Positions 9,253 to 17,578 of a stretch of 54,939 nucleotides of DNA are shown here, one piece after another. A model generated the notes under the pieces. That model had not been told where the DNA came from, did not search any database, and worked only from the letters and a program-made list of their open reading frames with translations. This stretch comes from Nocardiopsis suaedae (lineage in GTDB: Bacteria > Actinomycetota > Actinomycetes > Streptosporangiales > Streptosporangiaceae): NCBI RefSeq assembly GCF_027706745.1, contig NZ_JAQFWP010000047.1, positions 1 to 54,939 of the forward strand, written 5' to 3'. A program made the translations under genes and the position numbers. Position 1 is the stretch's first letter. Every line of letters starts with the position of its first letter.

Positions 9253-9283
9253 CGGCCGGCCGCGGGGATTCCGCGGCCGGCCG
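9253..9283. terminator. Bidirectional terminator hairpin
   Basis: A 13-bp perfect stem CGGCCGGCCGCGG / CCGCGGCCGGCCG with loop GGATT sits between the convergent phosphatase gene (end 9227) and the 55-aa gene (end 9304). Confidence 0.8.
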
Positions 9284-9303
9284 TGCGGACCTGGGGGATC
9301 GGG

Positions 9304-9471
9304 TCAGGCGCAGTCGGCGTTGACACCGTTCCGGGCGGCGATGCGCTTGAGGTCTTCGAGCTCGGAGGAGTGCATCTCGGCCAGGAACTCGTCGCCGGCC
9401 GCGCGGGCCGCTTGAAGAGACGTGTAGGTCTCCGTAATACGGCCGTTGATCTCCGCGAGGAACTCGCCCAT
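9304..9471 (-). CDS. Conserved small protein, 55 aa
   Basis: This ORF is shorter than usual gene-finder cut-offs. It reads MGEFLAEINGRITETYTSLQ... and ends NGVNADCA. Most of it should form an amphipathic alpha-helical hairpin rich in Ala, Glu and Arg, without a membrane segment. A strong ribosome binding site (GAGGTGAAC) sits directly before the ATG at 9471, and the upstream bases are AT-richer than the surroundings. From memory, short proteins with the same MGxFLA...RITET...AGDxFL pattern occur near cutR in other actinobacteria, but I cannot verify this. The function is unknown. A cytoplasmic protein-binding role is only a guess. Confidence 0.72.
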   Translation of the reverse strand: MGEFLAEINGRITETYTSLQAARAAGDEFLAEMHSSELEDLKRIAARNGVNADCA

Positions 9472-9945
9472 GTTCACCTCACTCTAAAAGCACGTCCGGT
9501 GTTGCTCCGGGTCACTGCGCTGTGACACGGCGGATGCGCCCCGGCCCGCGGCGCGGGTCGGAACGCGGTGGCGGAACGGCGTCCCGCCTCTCGGGGATGG
9601 CGGGCGCCTGCGGCTTCAGGCCATACCCGCCCCTCCGGTCCGGTGAAACCCCCACTGTGGGGCGTGATCGATCCGTGATGGAAGGTGCCGGCGGCCGTCG
9701 GACCCCGGGGCCCCGCCTCCTGATCGATCATCCCAGGGGTGTGTGAGGCCCCGCACCCGGGTACCCCTTTCGCGTCACCCCCGTGTGGGCCGCCGGACGG
9801 CCCCGCGGCCGCGCCCGGCGGCGCGAACGCCCGCCACCAGGGGATTCGGGCGCGGCGGGTGTCCTATAGCACATCGGCCCGTTCGCGCCACCGCTTACTT
9901 GTTTCTTATTCTGTATGTGTCAGATTCGAGATGTGCGGGGTGAAC

Positions 9946-9984
9946 AGCCCTTGCCGGCGGTTGGGGGATGCGCCGGCAAGGGCT
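9946..9984 (+). ncRNA. RNA hairpin 1 with GUUGGGGGAUG loop
   Basis: A perfect 14-bp stem (AGCCCTTGCCGGCG with its complement) closes an 11-nt loop GTTGGGGGATG. The loop and the 3' side of the upper stem recur in the hairpin at 10173. No U-tract follows, so it looks like a structural or regulatory element and not a terminator. Confidence 0.55.
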
Positions 9985-10104
9985 CCCGTACAGGGGGAAA
10001 ATCGGTGGTCCGGTCCCGTTGGGGGACGGGGCCGGGCCCCGTACTCCGTTCCCCGGCGGCAGCCGCAGGTTGCCGCACGGCCGAGCCGCCCCTACGTTGG
10101 CGGC

Positions 10105-10124
10105 GGGCGGGGCTTACCCCGCCC
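10105..10124 (+). ncRNA. Middle leader hairpin
   Basis: An 8-bp perfect stem GGGCGGGG / CCCCGCCC with tetraloop CTTA is followed by TTATCC. It lies between the two related hairpins in the cutR leader. Confidence 0.4.
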
Positions 10125-10172
10125 TTATCCGGGCCGTGCGATAACGGCAGAGCGCGGCCGGGGACCACAGAC

Positions 10173-10217
10173 GCCGCTGCCGGTGTGTTGGGGGATGCGC
10201 CGGCAGCGGCCCTTTTT
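10173..10217 (+). terminator. RNA hairpin 2 with U-tract, attenuator-like
   Basis: A 13-bp stem (one T-G wobble) closes a 12-nt loop TGTTGGGGGATG and is followed by CCTTTTT, a rare intrinsic-terminator tail in this genome. It ends only 27 nt before the cutR GTG. It shares 19 nt (10187-10205) with hairpin 1 (9960-9978). The lower stems of the two differ but each pairs within itself, which is compensatory change. Confidence 0.65.
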
Positions 10218-10244
10218 ATCGGTGCCGCGAGGAGAAGGACGGCT

Positions 10245-10898
10245 GTGCGCGTACTTGTGGTCGAGGACGAGCAGGTCCTCGCTGACACCATCGCCGTGGG
10301 CCTGCGCCGCGAGTCCATGGCGGTGGACGTCGCCTACGACGGCGACAGCGCATTGGAGCACGCCGGAGTCAACGACTACGACGTGGTCATCCTCGACCGC
10401 GACCTGCCCGGCGTGCACGGCGACGACGTCGCCCGCGCCCTGGTGGACAAGAGCTACAACGGCCGCATCCTCATGCTCACCGCCTCCGGCCAGCTGGAGG
10501 ACAAGGTCGAGGGGCTCAGCCTGGGCGCCGACGACTACATGGCCAAGCCCTTCGCCTTCGCCGAACTGGTGGCGCGCGTGCGGGCGCTGGGCCGCCGCGC
10601 CGCCCCTCCGCTGCCCCCGGTCCTCAAGCGCAACGGCATCGTCCTGGACCCGGCCAACCACACCGTCGAGCGCGACGGCCGGGACATCCCGCTCACCCCC
10701 AAGGAGTTCGCCGTGCTGGAGGTGCTCATGCGCGCCAACGGCACCGTGGTCAGCGCCGAGGGCCTGTTGGAGAAGGCCTGGGACGAGAACGCCGACCCCT
10801 TCACCAACGTCGTGCGGGTCACCGTGATGACCCTGCGCAAGAAGCTCGGCGAGCCCGCCATCGTGCACACCGTCCCCGGCGCGGGGTACCGGCTGTGA
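10245..10898 (+). CDS. cutR: OmpR-family response regulator CutR
   Basis: The 217-aa product has a receiver domain (residues 1-115, acidic pocket E7/D8, phospho-acceptor Asp51 in VVILDRDLPG, Thr in LTAS, Lys in MAKPF) and a C-terminal winged-helix DNA-binding domain ending VHTVPGAGYRL. Segments such as VLVVEDEQ, DADDYMAKPFAFAELVARV-like text and EKAWDENADPFTNVVRVTVM closely match Streptomyces CutR. The GTG at 10245 follows GGAGAAGGA. An extended upstream reading was rejected because it crosses the structured leader. The gene overlaps the kinase gene by 4 bp. CutRS in Streptomyces has been linked to secretion stress and antibiotic control, and the role here is inferred. Confidence 0.88.
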   Translation: MRVLVVEDEQVLADTIAVGLRRESMAVDVAYDGDSALEHAGVNDYDVVILDRDLPGVHGDDVARALVDKSYNGRILMLTASGQLEDKVEGLSLGADDYMAKPFAFAELVARVRALGRRAAPPLPPVLKRNGIVLDPANHTVERDGRDIPLTPKEFAVLEVLMRANGTVVSAEGLLEKAWDENADPFTNVVRVTVMTLRKKLGEPAIVHTVPGAGYRL

Positions 10899-12211
10899 GC
10901 AGCGGCGGCGACGCCGGACGGCACGGGCCCGCGACCGACCCGGTGACCGCGGTCCCCGAGGGCGAGGTCCCGGCCACCCCGCCCGGCGAGACCGGCACCT
11001 GGCGGCGGCTCAACCCCCAGCCCGCGTCCCCGCCGACCCCGCCCGCCGGGAACAACCTGGGCGGGCAGGTCACCGAGGGGCTGCACCGCTTCACCGACAA
11101 CATGAGCCTGCGGGCCCGGCTCACCCTCATCTACGGGATGCTGTTCTTCGCCGCCGGGTCGCTGCTGGTGCTGCTGAACTACATCATCGTCGCCGGGGTG
11201 CTGGGCGGGCTCACCTTCACGCCGGCCGACGACATCAGCCTCGCCCAGGCCGAGGCGATGAAGAACAGCTTCATCGAGGCGGTGCTGGCCTCGCTCACCC
11301 GCTGGTCGGTGCTGGCGCTGGTGGTGGTCGGCCTGCTCGCGGTGGGCCTGGGGTACGCGGTGGCCGGGCGGGCCCTGTCGCCGCTGCAGAAGATCACCCG
11401 CACCGCGCGCCGCCTGTCCGAGCGGTCCCTGCACGAGCGCATCGCCCTGGGCGGGCCCGACGACGAGATCCGCGAGCTCGCCGACACCTTCGACGCGATG
11501 CTGGAGCGGCTGGACCGCGCCTTCGACGGGCAGCGCCGCTTCGTCGCCAACGCCTCCCACGAGCTGCGCACCCCGCTGGCGATCAACCGCACCCTGCTGG
11601 AGGTCGCCCTCAGCGACCCCGAGGCCTCCGCCGACCTCAAGACCGTCGGGCGCACCCTGCTGGAGACCAACTCCCGGCACGAGCGCCTCATCGACGGGCT
11701 GCTCTTCCTCGCCAAGAGCGACCGGGAGCTGGAGGTGCGCACCCTGGTCGACATGGGCGAGCTGACCGAGTCGGTGCTCAGCCAGCTCTCCGGCGACCTG
11801 GACGACTCCGGCCTGCAGGTGCGCACCGACCTGCGCCAGGCGCGCGTCACCGGCGACCCGGTGCTGCTGGAGCGCCTGGCGGGCAACCTCGTGGAGAACG
11901 CCCTGCGGTACAACACCGAGGACGGCGAGATCACCGTCCGCAGCGGCATGTACGAGGGCTTCCCCGCCATCCAGGTGGAGAACTCCGGCCCGGTGGTGCC
12001 CGCCTACGAGATCGAGGGCCTGTTCGAGCCCTTCCGCCGCTCCACCGGCAACCGGGTGGCCTCCGGCAAGAGCGCCGGGCTGGGGCTGTCCATCGTCCGC
12101 TCGGTGGTGCGCGCCCACGGCGGCAGCGTCAGCGTGTGGCCCCGCGCCGGCGGCGGCCTGGTCGTCACCGTCTCCTTCCCCGCCGCGGGCCGCGAACAGC
12201 CGGGTGTGTAA
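10895..12211 (+). CDS. cutS: Sensor histidine kinase CutS
   Basis: The 438-aa partner of the response regulator starts at the GTG inside its stop codon (GTGA). The layout is a ~65-residue Pro/Gly-rich cytoplasmic N-terminus, TM1 at about 75-100, a short extracytoplasmic loop of about 40 residues, TM2 at about 130-155, a HAMP-like segment, HisKA with His222 in VANASHELRTP, and HATPase with N, G1 (GLGLSIVRSVV) and G2 motifs. There is no cysteine anywhere in the protein, although Streptomyces CutS is reported to have a conserved Cys pair in its sensor loop. It could therefore sense by a different route, or be a close paralogue of CutS. Confidence 0.85.
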   Translation: MSSGGDAGRHGPATDPVTAVPEGEVPATPPGETGTWRRLNPQPASPPTPPAGNNLGGQVTEGLHRFTDNMSLRARLTLIYGMLFFAAGSLLVLLNYIIVAGVLGGLTFTPADDISLAQAEAMKNSFIEAVLASLTRWSVLALVVVGLLAVGLGYAVAGRALSPLQKITRTARRLSERSLHERIALGGPDDEIRELADTFDAMLERLDRAFDGQRRFVANASHELRTPLAINRTLLEVALSDPEASADLKTVGRTLLETNSRHERLIDGLLFLAKSDRELEVRTLVDMGELTESVLSQLSGDLDDSGLQVRTDLRQARVTGDPVLLERLAGNLVENALRYNTEDGEITVRSGMYEGFPAIQVENSGPVVPAYEIEGLFEPFRRSTGNRVASGKSAGLGLSIVRSVVRAHGGSVSVWPRAGGGLVVTVSFPAAGREQPGV

Positions 12212-12649
12212 CCGGCTGCGACCCCTCCCGGCGGCGTGATATCTATACGTGTCCGACGACACGACCACCCCGGGTCCGAGCGGCTTGCAGCGGTGGGTAA
12301 GCTTCCCCGGGCGTGAACACGCGGGGAACTCCGCCCCGCGTGGGATTGCCGCCGCTACCTCGTGCGATGCGCGGTTCGACCCGCTGCCGTGCACGCGCCG
12401 GAAGCGGCCGCGGGAATGGGTCGGAAACGTTCGGGCGTTGGGTAGCACAGTCAGGAGGCCGTACCGGGGCGCGCCGCGCGCGGCCGGGTCCGGCCAACCT
12501 CTGTCGCCATCCGGTGTGAGGGCACCCGGGAGGGGTCACAGTCCTCTTACGCCGCCGGAATTTTCCGGCTGAACCGGGCACAAGATTCGGGTCTCAAGCG
12601 TTACACCCGCGCGACGAGGCAGAGAACTGAGGGGGATGGAGCAACCAGA
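12212..12649. other. Intergenic region before the DUF4193 gene
   Basis: These 438 bp hold no credible ORF. They include a small hairpin CGTGTC-CGAC-GACACG (12248-12263) just after cutS and a 16-bp palindrome at 12554 (listed separately). An AT-richer patch near 12585-12615 (AAGATTCGGG, CAAGCGTTACA) probably carries the promoter of the DUF4193 gene. No rRNA or tRNA is seen. Confidence 0.4.
12554..12569. promoter_or_regulatory. 16-bp perfect palindrome
   Basis: GCCGGAATTTTCCGGC lies 81 bp before the DUF4193 start. It could be an operator or a short hairpin. The position upstream of a promoter-like patch fits an operator slightly better. Confidence 0.35.
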
Positions 12650-12946
12650 ATGGCCACCGACTACGACAGCCCGCGCAAGACCGAAGAGGACATGAGCGAG
12701 GACAGCCTGCAGGAGCTGCAGGCCCGGCGGGTCGACAAGGGCACCAGCACCATCGACGTCGACCCCGACGAGGTCGCCGAGGGCATGGAACTGCCCGGCG
12801 CCGACCTGTCCGGTGAGGAGCTCGCGGTCCGCGTGCTCCCGCGCCAGGCCGACGAGTTCACCTGCTCGCGCTGCTTCCTGGTGCACCACCGCAGCCAGCT
12901 CGCCGAGGAGCGGAAGGGGCAGCTCGTCTGCAAGGAGTGCGTCTGA
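12650..12946 (+). CDS. DUF4193 zinc-ribbon-like protein
   Basis: The 98-aa protein starts MATDYDSPRKTEEDMSEDS, the signature opening of the DUF4193 family found across Actinobacteria. The C-terminal third has two CxxC pairs, CSRC and CKEC, about 18 residues apart, which should bind one zinc ion. The N-terminal half is acidic and probably disordered. The function is unknown. Its small size, zinc ribbon and universal conservation suggest a role in basic gene expression, which is inference. The ATG at 12650 has a weak upstream GGATGGAG. It stands alone, followed by a hairpin at 13001. Confidence 0.9.
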   Translation: MATDYDSPRKTEEDMSEDSLQELQARRVDKGTSTIDVDPDEVAEGMELPGADLSGEELAVRVLPRQADEFTCSRCFLVHHRSQLAEERKGQLVCKECV

Positions 12947-13000
12947 AACGGCCACTCCCCCTCCTCGGCGCCTCGCCGGCCGAAGGGCAGCGATACCGCC

Positions 13001-13027
13001 GATGCGTCCCCGCCCAGGGGGCGCATC
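13001..13027 (+). terminator. Hairpin after the DUF4193 gene
   Basis: An 11-bp stem GATGCGTCCCC / GGGGGCGCATC (one T-G wobble) with loop GCCCA lies 54 nt after the stop codon and is followed by GCCTTGT. Confidence 0.7.
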
Positions 13028-13116
13028 GCCTTGTCTGGGGCGCCGCGGGGGAATTCCGGCCGCCGCCGGATCGTTGGCCCCCTCTGAGGAACGCTGCGAG
13101 GCCGAGGAGGACGCCC

Positions 13117-13962
13117 ATGGCCGCCGGTCCGACCCCGGAGCCGGAGCAGGGCCCCGGCACCGACCTGGTGCCCGCGGGACGCGAGGACGCGGGTGAGCTC
13201 GTCGGCGCCATCATCGCCGACGACGGCGCCGATCCGCGCCGCCGGGCCGGGCTGATCGCCCGCCTGGCCCGCACCCTGGGGCAGGGGGCGCGCGCGGCCG
13301 GGGTGCGCGGCGCGGCGGGCGGTCGCTGGCTGGCCGACGTCTTCGCCGACGAGATCGCCCCCCGCATCCCCGTGCGCGACCTGGAGACCCTGGCCCGCCA
13401 CCACAAGGGCCTGACCGGCGAGGAGCTGGCCGACGCGCTGGTGCGCAACGCCGCCAACACCACCACCGCGGTCGGTGCGGCCGGCGGGGCGCTGGCCGCC
13501 GCCCAGTTCACCGCCCCGCCGCTGCTGCTGACCGCCCCCGCCCAACTGGTGGCCGAGACGGTGGTGGTCGCCGCGGTCGAGGTGAAGCTGATCGGTGAAC
13601 TGCACGAGGTGTACGGGGCGCGCGCCGACGGGGGAGCGGTGCGGCGCCACGCCGGGTACGTGCAGGCCTGGGCCTACCGCCGGGGCATCGACCCGATGTC
13701 GGCCGGGGAGTCCGTCACCGCGGCCCTGGGCGCGGCGGCCAAGGTGGCGCTGCGCAAGCGGCTCATGCGGGTGCTGGGGCGGCACCTGACCACGCTCGGC
13801 CCGTACCTGACCGGCGCCGTCGCGGGCGGGACCCTCAACCGTGCGGCGACCCGGGCCCTGGGCAGGGCGGTCCGCAAGGACCTGGCGCGGACCGCCGTGG
13901 GGACGGGGCGCGGGTCCGGGGCCGTCGCGGGGGACGAGCGGGCCCTGGGCCGAGGGGAGTAG
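13117..13962 (+). CDS. Conserved actinobacterial hypothetical protein
   Basis: The 281-aa protein has unknown function. The middle has an Ala/Gly/Thr-rich hydrophobic region (residues ~110-155: TTAVGAAGGALAAAQFTAPP and LLLTAPAQLVAETVVVAAVE) that could enter the membrane or form a buried helical pair, followed by KLIGELHEVYG. The overall pattern is reminiscent of EcsC-like proteins, but I am not sure. The C-terminus is basic (GRAVRKDLARTAVG). The ATG at 13117 follows GAGGAGG. The open frame extends 60 codons upstream only through the DUF4193 terminator. In Streptomyces a similar gene stands between cutRS and dut, so it is likely part of the core set. Confidence 0.7.
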   Translation: MAAGPTPEPEQGPGTDLVPAGREDAGELVGAIIADDGADPRRRAGLIARLARTLGQGARAAGVRGAAGGRWLADVFADEIAPRIPVRDLETLARHHKGLTGEELADALVRNAANTTTAVGAAGGALAAAQFTAPPLLLTAPAQLVAETVVVAAVEVKLIGELHEVYGARADGGAVRRHAGYVQAWAYRRGIDPMSAGESVTAALGAAAKVALRKRLMRVLGRHLTTLGPYLTGAVAGGTLNRAATRALGRAVRKDLARTAVGTGRGSGAVAGDERALGRGE

Positions 13963-14019
13963 CGGAGTAGAGGGCCCCGCCGCCGGAGCAGGCGGGAGCG
14001 CCTCTCTGATCCCTGCCGG

Positions 14020-14301
14020 TCACGCCCCCTCGAGGGCCTCACGGGCCTCGCGGGGCATCATCCGCTTGTGGGTGGCGCGCACCGCCAGGACGCGGGCCAC
14101 CTCCATGCCGACGCCGGTCAGCACCGCCCAGCCCAGGGCCTCGCCCAGGCCGACGTCGAGGGACTCGGGGTCGGTCGGCGGCTCCTTGCCGGTCGCCTGG
14201 GTCCAGGCGAAGGTCAGCGCCTTGCGGGCGGCGAAGCCGGCCGCGAGCGCCGCGACGCCGCCGACGATCTGCGCCGGGATGTCACCGTCTTTCTTAGCCA
14301 T
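14020..14301 (-). CDS. DUF4235 small membrane protein
   Basis: The 93-aa product begins MAKKDGDIPAQIVGGVAALA and matches the DUF4235 family. It has two hydrophobic helices (about residues 12-32 and 52-72) joined by a polar loop (TGKEPPTDPESLD), then a basic tail. It should be an inner-membrane protein of unknown role. The ATG at 14301 has GGAGAG about 14 nt upstream. The gene is divergent from valS and convergent with the 13117 gene. Confidence 0.8.
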   Translation of the reverse strand: MAKKDGDIPAQIVGGVAALAAGFAARKALTFAWTQATGKEPPTDPESLDVGLGEALGWAVLTGVGMEVARVLAVRATHKRMMPREAREALEGA

Positions 14302-14466
14302 ATGGGTACCGGTCGCTCTCCATCGGTCGTTTCGGTGCGGCTGGACACCGTCCTCGGGGCCCATCCTTCCACGCGCCGCCCGGCCGCCGCCGCCGGGCGG
14401 GGGCGGGTCGCCCCACATCGCCTCCGGGGCACCGGAAACCGGGAGCGAGCAGGGCCGCAGAACCAA

Positions 14467-14472
14467 TACCAT
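14467..14472 (+). promoter_or_regulatory. Candidate -10 box giving leaderless valS mRNA
   Basis: TACCAT ends 6 nt before the valS ATG and no Shine-Dalgarno sequence is present near the start. The spacing places the transcription start on or next to the A of the ATG. No good -35 is visible. Confidence 0.5.
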
Positions 14473-14478
14473 TGCCCC

Positions 14479-17052
14479 ATGACCAACCGCTCTCGTTCCT
14501 TCCGCGTGCCTGACAAGCCCTCGCTCGACGGTATCGAGGCGAAGTGGGTAGACGCCTGGGACGAGTCCGGCGTCTACCGCTTCGACCGCACCAAGAGCCG
14601 CGACGAGATCTTCTCGATCGACACCCCTCCGCCGACGGTCTCGGGTTCCCTGCACATCGGCCACGCCTTCTCCTACACCCACACCGACCTGGTCGCCCGC
14701 TACCAGCGGATGCGCGGCAAGTCGGTCTTCTACCCGATGGGCTGGGACGACAACGGCCTGCCCACCGAGCGCCGGGTGCAGAACTACTACGGCGTGCGCT
14801 GCGACCCGTCGATCCCGTACGACCCGGACTTCACCCCGCCGGCCAAGCCCGACCCCAAGCGCCAGGTCCCCGTCTCCCGCCGCAACTTCATCGAGCTGTG
14901 CGAGCGGCTCACCGCCGAGGACGAGAAGGTCTTCGAAGGCGTGTGGCGCCGCATGGGCCTGAGCGTCGACTGGAGCCACACCTACGCCACCATCGACGAC
15001 GGCTCCCGCGCCGCCGCGCAGCGGGCGTTCCTGCGCAACCTCGCCCGCGGCGAGGCCTACATGGCCGAGGCGCCCACGCTGTGGGACGTCACCTTCCGCA
15101 CCGCCGTCGCCCAGGCCGAGCTGGAGGACCGGGAGCGCACCGGCGCCTACCACAAGGTGGCCTTCCACCGCCCCGACGGCACCCCGGTGCACATCGAGAC
15201 CACCCGCCCCGAGCTGATCGCGGCCTGCGTCGCCCTGGTCGCCCACCCCGACGACGAGCGCTACCAGGACCTGTTCGGCGGCACCGTCACCTCCCCGGTG
15301 TTCGGGGTGGAGGTGCCGGTGGAGTCGCACTGGCTGGCCGAGCCCGACAAGGGCTCCGGCATCGCCATGATCTGTACCTTCGGCGACACCACCGACGTCA
15401 CCTGGTGGCGCGAGCTGCAGCTCGCGACCCGGCCGATCGTCGGATGGGACGGGCGCATCATCTCCGACCCGCCCCCGGGCCTCGACTCCGCGGCCGCCCG
15501 CGAGGCCTACGCCCGCCTGGCCGGGGCCACGGTGCACACCGCCCGCGAGCGCATGGTGGAGATGCTGCGCGCCTCCGGCGACCTGGTCGGCGAGCCGACC
15601 CCCACCACCCGGCCGGTGAAGTTCTACGAGAAGGGCGACAAGCCCCTCGAGGTCGTCACCACCCGCCAGTGGTACATCCGCAACGGCGGGCGCGACGCCG
15701 ACGTGCGCGACCGCCTGCTGGCGCGCGGCCGGGAGCTGCAGTGGCACCCCGACCACATGCGCTCGCGCTACGAGCACTGGGTCGAGGGCCTCAACGGCGA
15801 CTGGCTCATCAGCCGCCAGCGGTTCTTCGGCGTGCCCTTCCCCGTCTGGTATCCGCTCGACGGCGACGGCAACCCGCGCTACGACGCGCCCCTCGTCCCG
15901 GACGAGGCGGCCCTGCCGGTCGACCCCAGCTCCGAGGCCCCGGCCGGGTACACCGAGGAGCAGCGCGACGCGCCCGGCGGGTTCACCGGCGACCCCGACA
16001 TCATGGACACCTGGGCCACCTCGTCGCTGTCGCCGCAGATCGCCGGGGGCTGGGAGCGCGACGAGGACCTGTTCTCCCGCGTCTTCCCGATGGACCTGCG
16101 CCCGCAGGGGCAGGACATCATCCGCACCTGGCTGTTCTCCACGGTGGTGCGGGCCGACTTCGAGAACGGGTGCCTGCCCTGGCGCACCGCGGCGATCTCC
16201 GGGTGGATCCTCGACCCGGACCGCAAGAAGATGTCCAAGTCCAAGGGCAACGTCGTCACCCCGCTCGACCTGCTGGAGCGCTACAGCTCCGACGCCATCC
16301 GGTACTGGGCGGCCAGCGGCCGCCTGGGCACCGACACCGCCCTGGACGAGGGGCAGATGAAGGTCGGGCGCCGGCTGAGCATCAAGATCCTCAACGCGAC
16401 CAAGTTCGCGCTGTCGGTCGCCGGGGAGGACGCCGCCGACCGGCCCGAGGCGGTCACGCAGCCGCTGGACCGGGCCATGCTGGCGGCGCTGGCCGAGGTC
16501 GTCGAGGACGCCACCGCCGCGTTCGAGGCCTACGACCACACCCGGGCCCTGGAGCGGGCCGAGCGGTTCTTCTGGGAGTTCTGCGACGACTACCTGGAGC
16601 TGGTCAAGGCCCGCGCCTACGAGGAGGGCACCGCCGAGAGCGCCTCGGCCCGCGCCGCCCTGCTCCAGGCCCTGTCGGTGATCCAGCGCCTGTTCGCGCC
16701 GTTCCTGCCGTTCACCGCCGAAGAGGTGTGGTCCTGGTGGCGCGAGGGCTCGGTGCACGCCGCCGAGTGGCCGCAGGCCGCCGGGGTGCGCGCCGCCGCG
16801 GCCGACGGCGACCCGGCCGTGCTGGAGGCCGCCTCCGCCGTGCTGCGCGCGGTGCGCAAGTCCAAGTCCGAGGCGAAGCTGTCGATGCGCGCCGAGGTGG
16901 AGCGGGTGGCCGTGCGCGGCAAGCACGTCGCCCGCGCCCGGGTCGCCGAGGGCGACATCCGCGCCGCGGGTCGGGCCGCCGCCCTGGACTTCGAGGAGAG
17001 CGACGCCGAGGAGCTCTCCGTGGAGGTGACCCTCCCCCCGGCCGCGGAGTAG
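14479..17052 (+). CDS. valS: Valine--tRNA ligase
   Basis: The 857-aa class I aminoacyl-tRNA synthetase charges tRNA-Val. HIGH is at residues 59-62 (SLHIGHAF) and KMSKS at 584-588 (KKMSKSKGN). The N-terminal [13 protein letters not shown] replaces the more common GxDHAGIATQ of bacterial ValRS, so this is the archaeal-like ValRS form seen in many actinobacteria. The CP1 editing domain spans about residues 195-350. The C-terminus has the anticodon-binding helices but only a short tail in place of the coiled coil. The ATG at 14479 is chosen because the family begins here and TACCAT lies 6 nt upstream, which suggests leaderless translation. The dut gene follows after 11 bp. Confidence 0.93.
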   Translation: MTNRSRSFRVPDKPSLDGIEAKWVDAWDESGVYRFDRTKSRDEIFSIDTPPPTVSGSLHIGHAFSYTHTDLVARYQRMRGKSVFYPMGWDDNGLPTERRVQNYYGVRCDPSIPYDPDFTPPAKPDPKRQVPVSRRNFIELCERLTAEDEKVFEGVWRRMGLSVDWSHTYATIDDGSRAAAQRAFLRNLARGEAYMAEAPTLWDVTFRTAVAQAELEDRERTGAYHKVAFHRPDGTPVHIETTRPELIAACVALVAHPDDERYQDLFGGTVTSPVFGVEVPVESHWLAEPDKGSGIAMICTFGDTTDVTWWRELQLATRPIVGWDGRIISDPPPGLDSAAAREAYARLAGATVHTARERMVEMLRASGDLVGEPTPTTRPVKFYEKGDKPLEVVTTRQWYIRNGGRDADVRDRLLARGRELQWHPDHMRSRYEHWVEGLNGDWLISRQRFFGVPFPVWYPLDGDGNPRYDAPLVPDEAALPVDPSSEAPAGYTEEQRDAPGGFTGDPDIMDTWATSSLSPQIAGGWERDEDLFSRVFPMDLRPQGQDIIRTWLFSTVVRADFENGCLPWRTAAISGWILDPDRKKMSKSKGNVVTPLDLLERYSSDAIRYWAASGRLGTDTALDEGQMKVGRRLSIKILNATKFALSVAGEDAADRPEAVTQPLDRAMLAALAEVVEDATAAFEAYDHTRALERAERFFWEFCDDYLELVKARAYEEGTAESASARAALLQALSVIQRLFAPFLPFTAEEVWSWWREGSVHAAEWPQAAGVRAAAADGDPAVLEAASAVLRAVRKSKSEAKLSMRAEVERVAVRGKHVARARVAEGDIRAAGRAAALDFEESDAEELSVEVTLPPAAE

Positions 17053-17063
17053 GCTCGGCGGAT

Positions 17064-17561
17064 GTGAGCAACGAGGACCCCACGACCGACGGCCGCGGCG
17101 GACGGGCACCCCTGACGGTGTCCGTCCGCCGCCTCGACCCCGACCTCCCGCTGCCCTCCTACGCCCATCCGGGCGACGCCGGCGCCGACCTGGTCAGCGC
17201 CGAGGACGTGCGGCTCGGCCCCGGTGAGCGCGCCACCGTGCGCACCGGGATCGCCCTGGCGCTGCCGGACGGCTACGCCGCGTTCGTGCACCCCCGCTCG
17301 GGGCTGGCCGCCCGGTGCGGTGTCACCCTGGTCAACGCCCCCGGCACGGTGGACGCCGGGTACCGCGGCGAGATCAAGGTGACGCTGATCAACACCGACC
17401 TGGGCGAACCGGTCAAGCTGTCCCGCGGCGACCGGATCGCGCAGCTGGTGGTGCAGCGGGTCGAGCGTGCGGTGTTCGCCGAGGCGGACGAGCTTCCCGA
17501 CTCCCGGCGCGGCCGGGGCGGGTTCGGGTCCACCGGCGGTTTCGCGGCCGGGGACAGATGA
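17064..17561 (+). CDS. dut: dUTP diphosphatase
   Basis: The 165-aa product hydrolyses dUTP to dUMP and PPi. The five trimeric dUTPase motifs are visible: GDAGADL (1), [11 protein letters not shown] (2), [13 protein letters not shown] (3), [10 protein letters not shown] (4) and [11 protein letters not shown] (5). The start is the GTG at 17064. A TAGGCT that includes the valS stop codon lies 8 nt upstream and could be a -10 for a leaderless message, because no ribosome binding site is seen. About 17 residues before the conserved core may be non-native if a later start is used. DUF3710 follows after 17 bp. Confidence 0.92.
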   Translation: MSNEDPTTDGRGGRAPLTVSVRRLDPDLPLPSYAHPGDAGADLVSAEDVRLGPGERATVRTGIALALPDGYAAFVHPRSGLAARCGVTLVNAPGTVDAGYRGEIKVTLINTDLGEPVKLSRGDRIAQLVVQRVERAVFAEADELPDSRRGRGGFGSTGGFAAGDR

Positions 17562-17578
17562 CGGGAGAGGTGTGAGGC

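Larger units (their letters stand above)
9472..10244 (+). promoter_or_regulatory. Long structured intergenic leader before cutR
   Basis: This 773-bp stretch has no supportable ORF. It contains an AT-rich patch at about 9893-9925 (TTACTTGTTTCTTATTCTG), the likeliest promoter, and downstream of it three hairpins (listed separately), two of which share a 19-nt sequence. The last hairpin has a U-tract just before cutR. The layout suggests either a small RNA gene plus a separate cutR promoter, or a leader with conditional termination. The left part (9480-9880) shows only weak inverted repeats. Confidence 0.6.

Noticed and set aside
9946-10217. A 6C sRNA
   Set aside because: 6C RNAs have two close hairpins with loops of six or more C. 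Here the loops have five G on the plus strand (five C on the other) and the hairpins are over 200 bp apart.
14020-17109. A 1029-aa minus-strand ORF over valS
   Set aside because: Only the last 93 codons are a recognisable protein (DUF4235). The rest lies antisense to valS.
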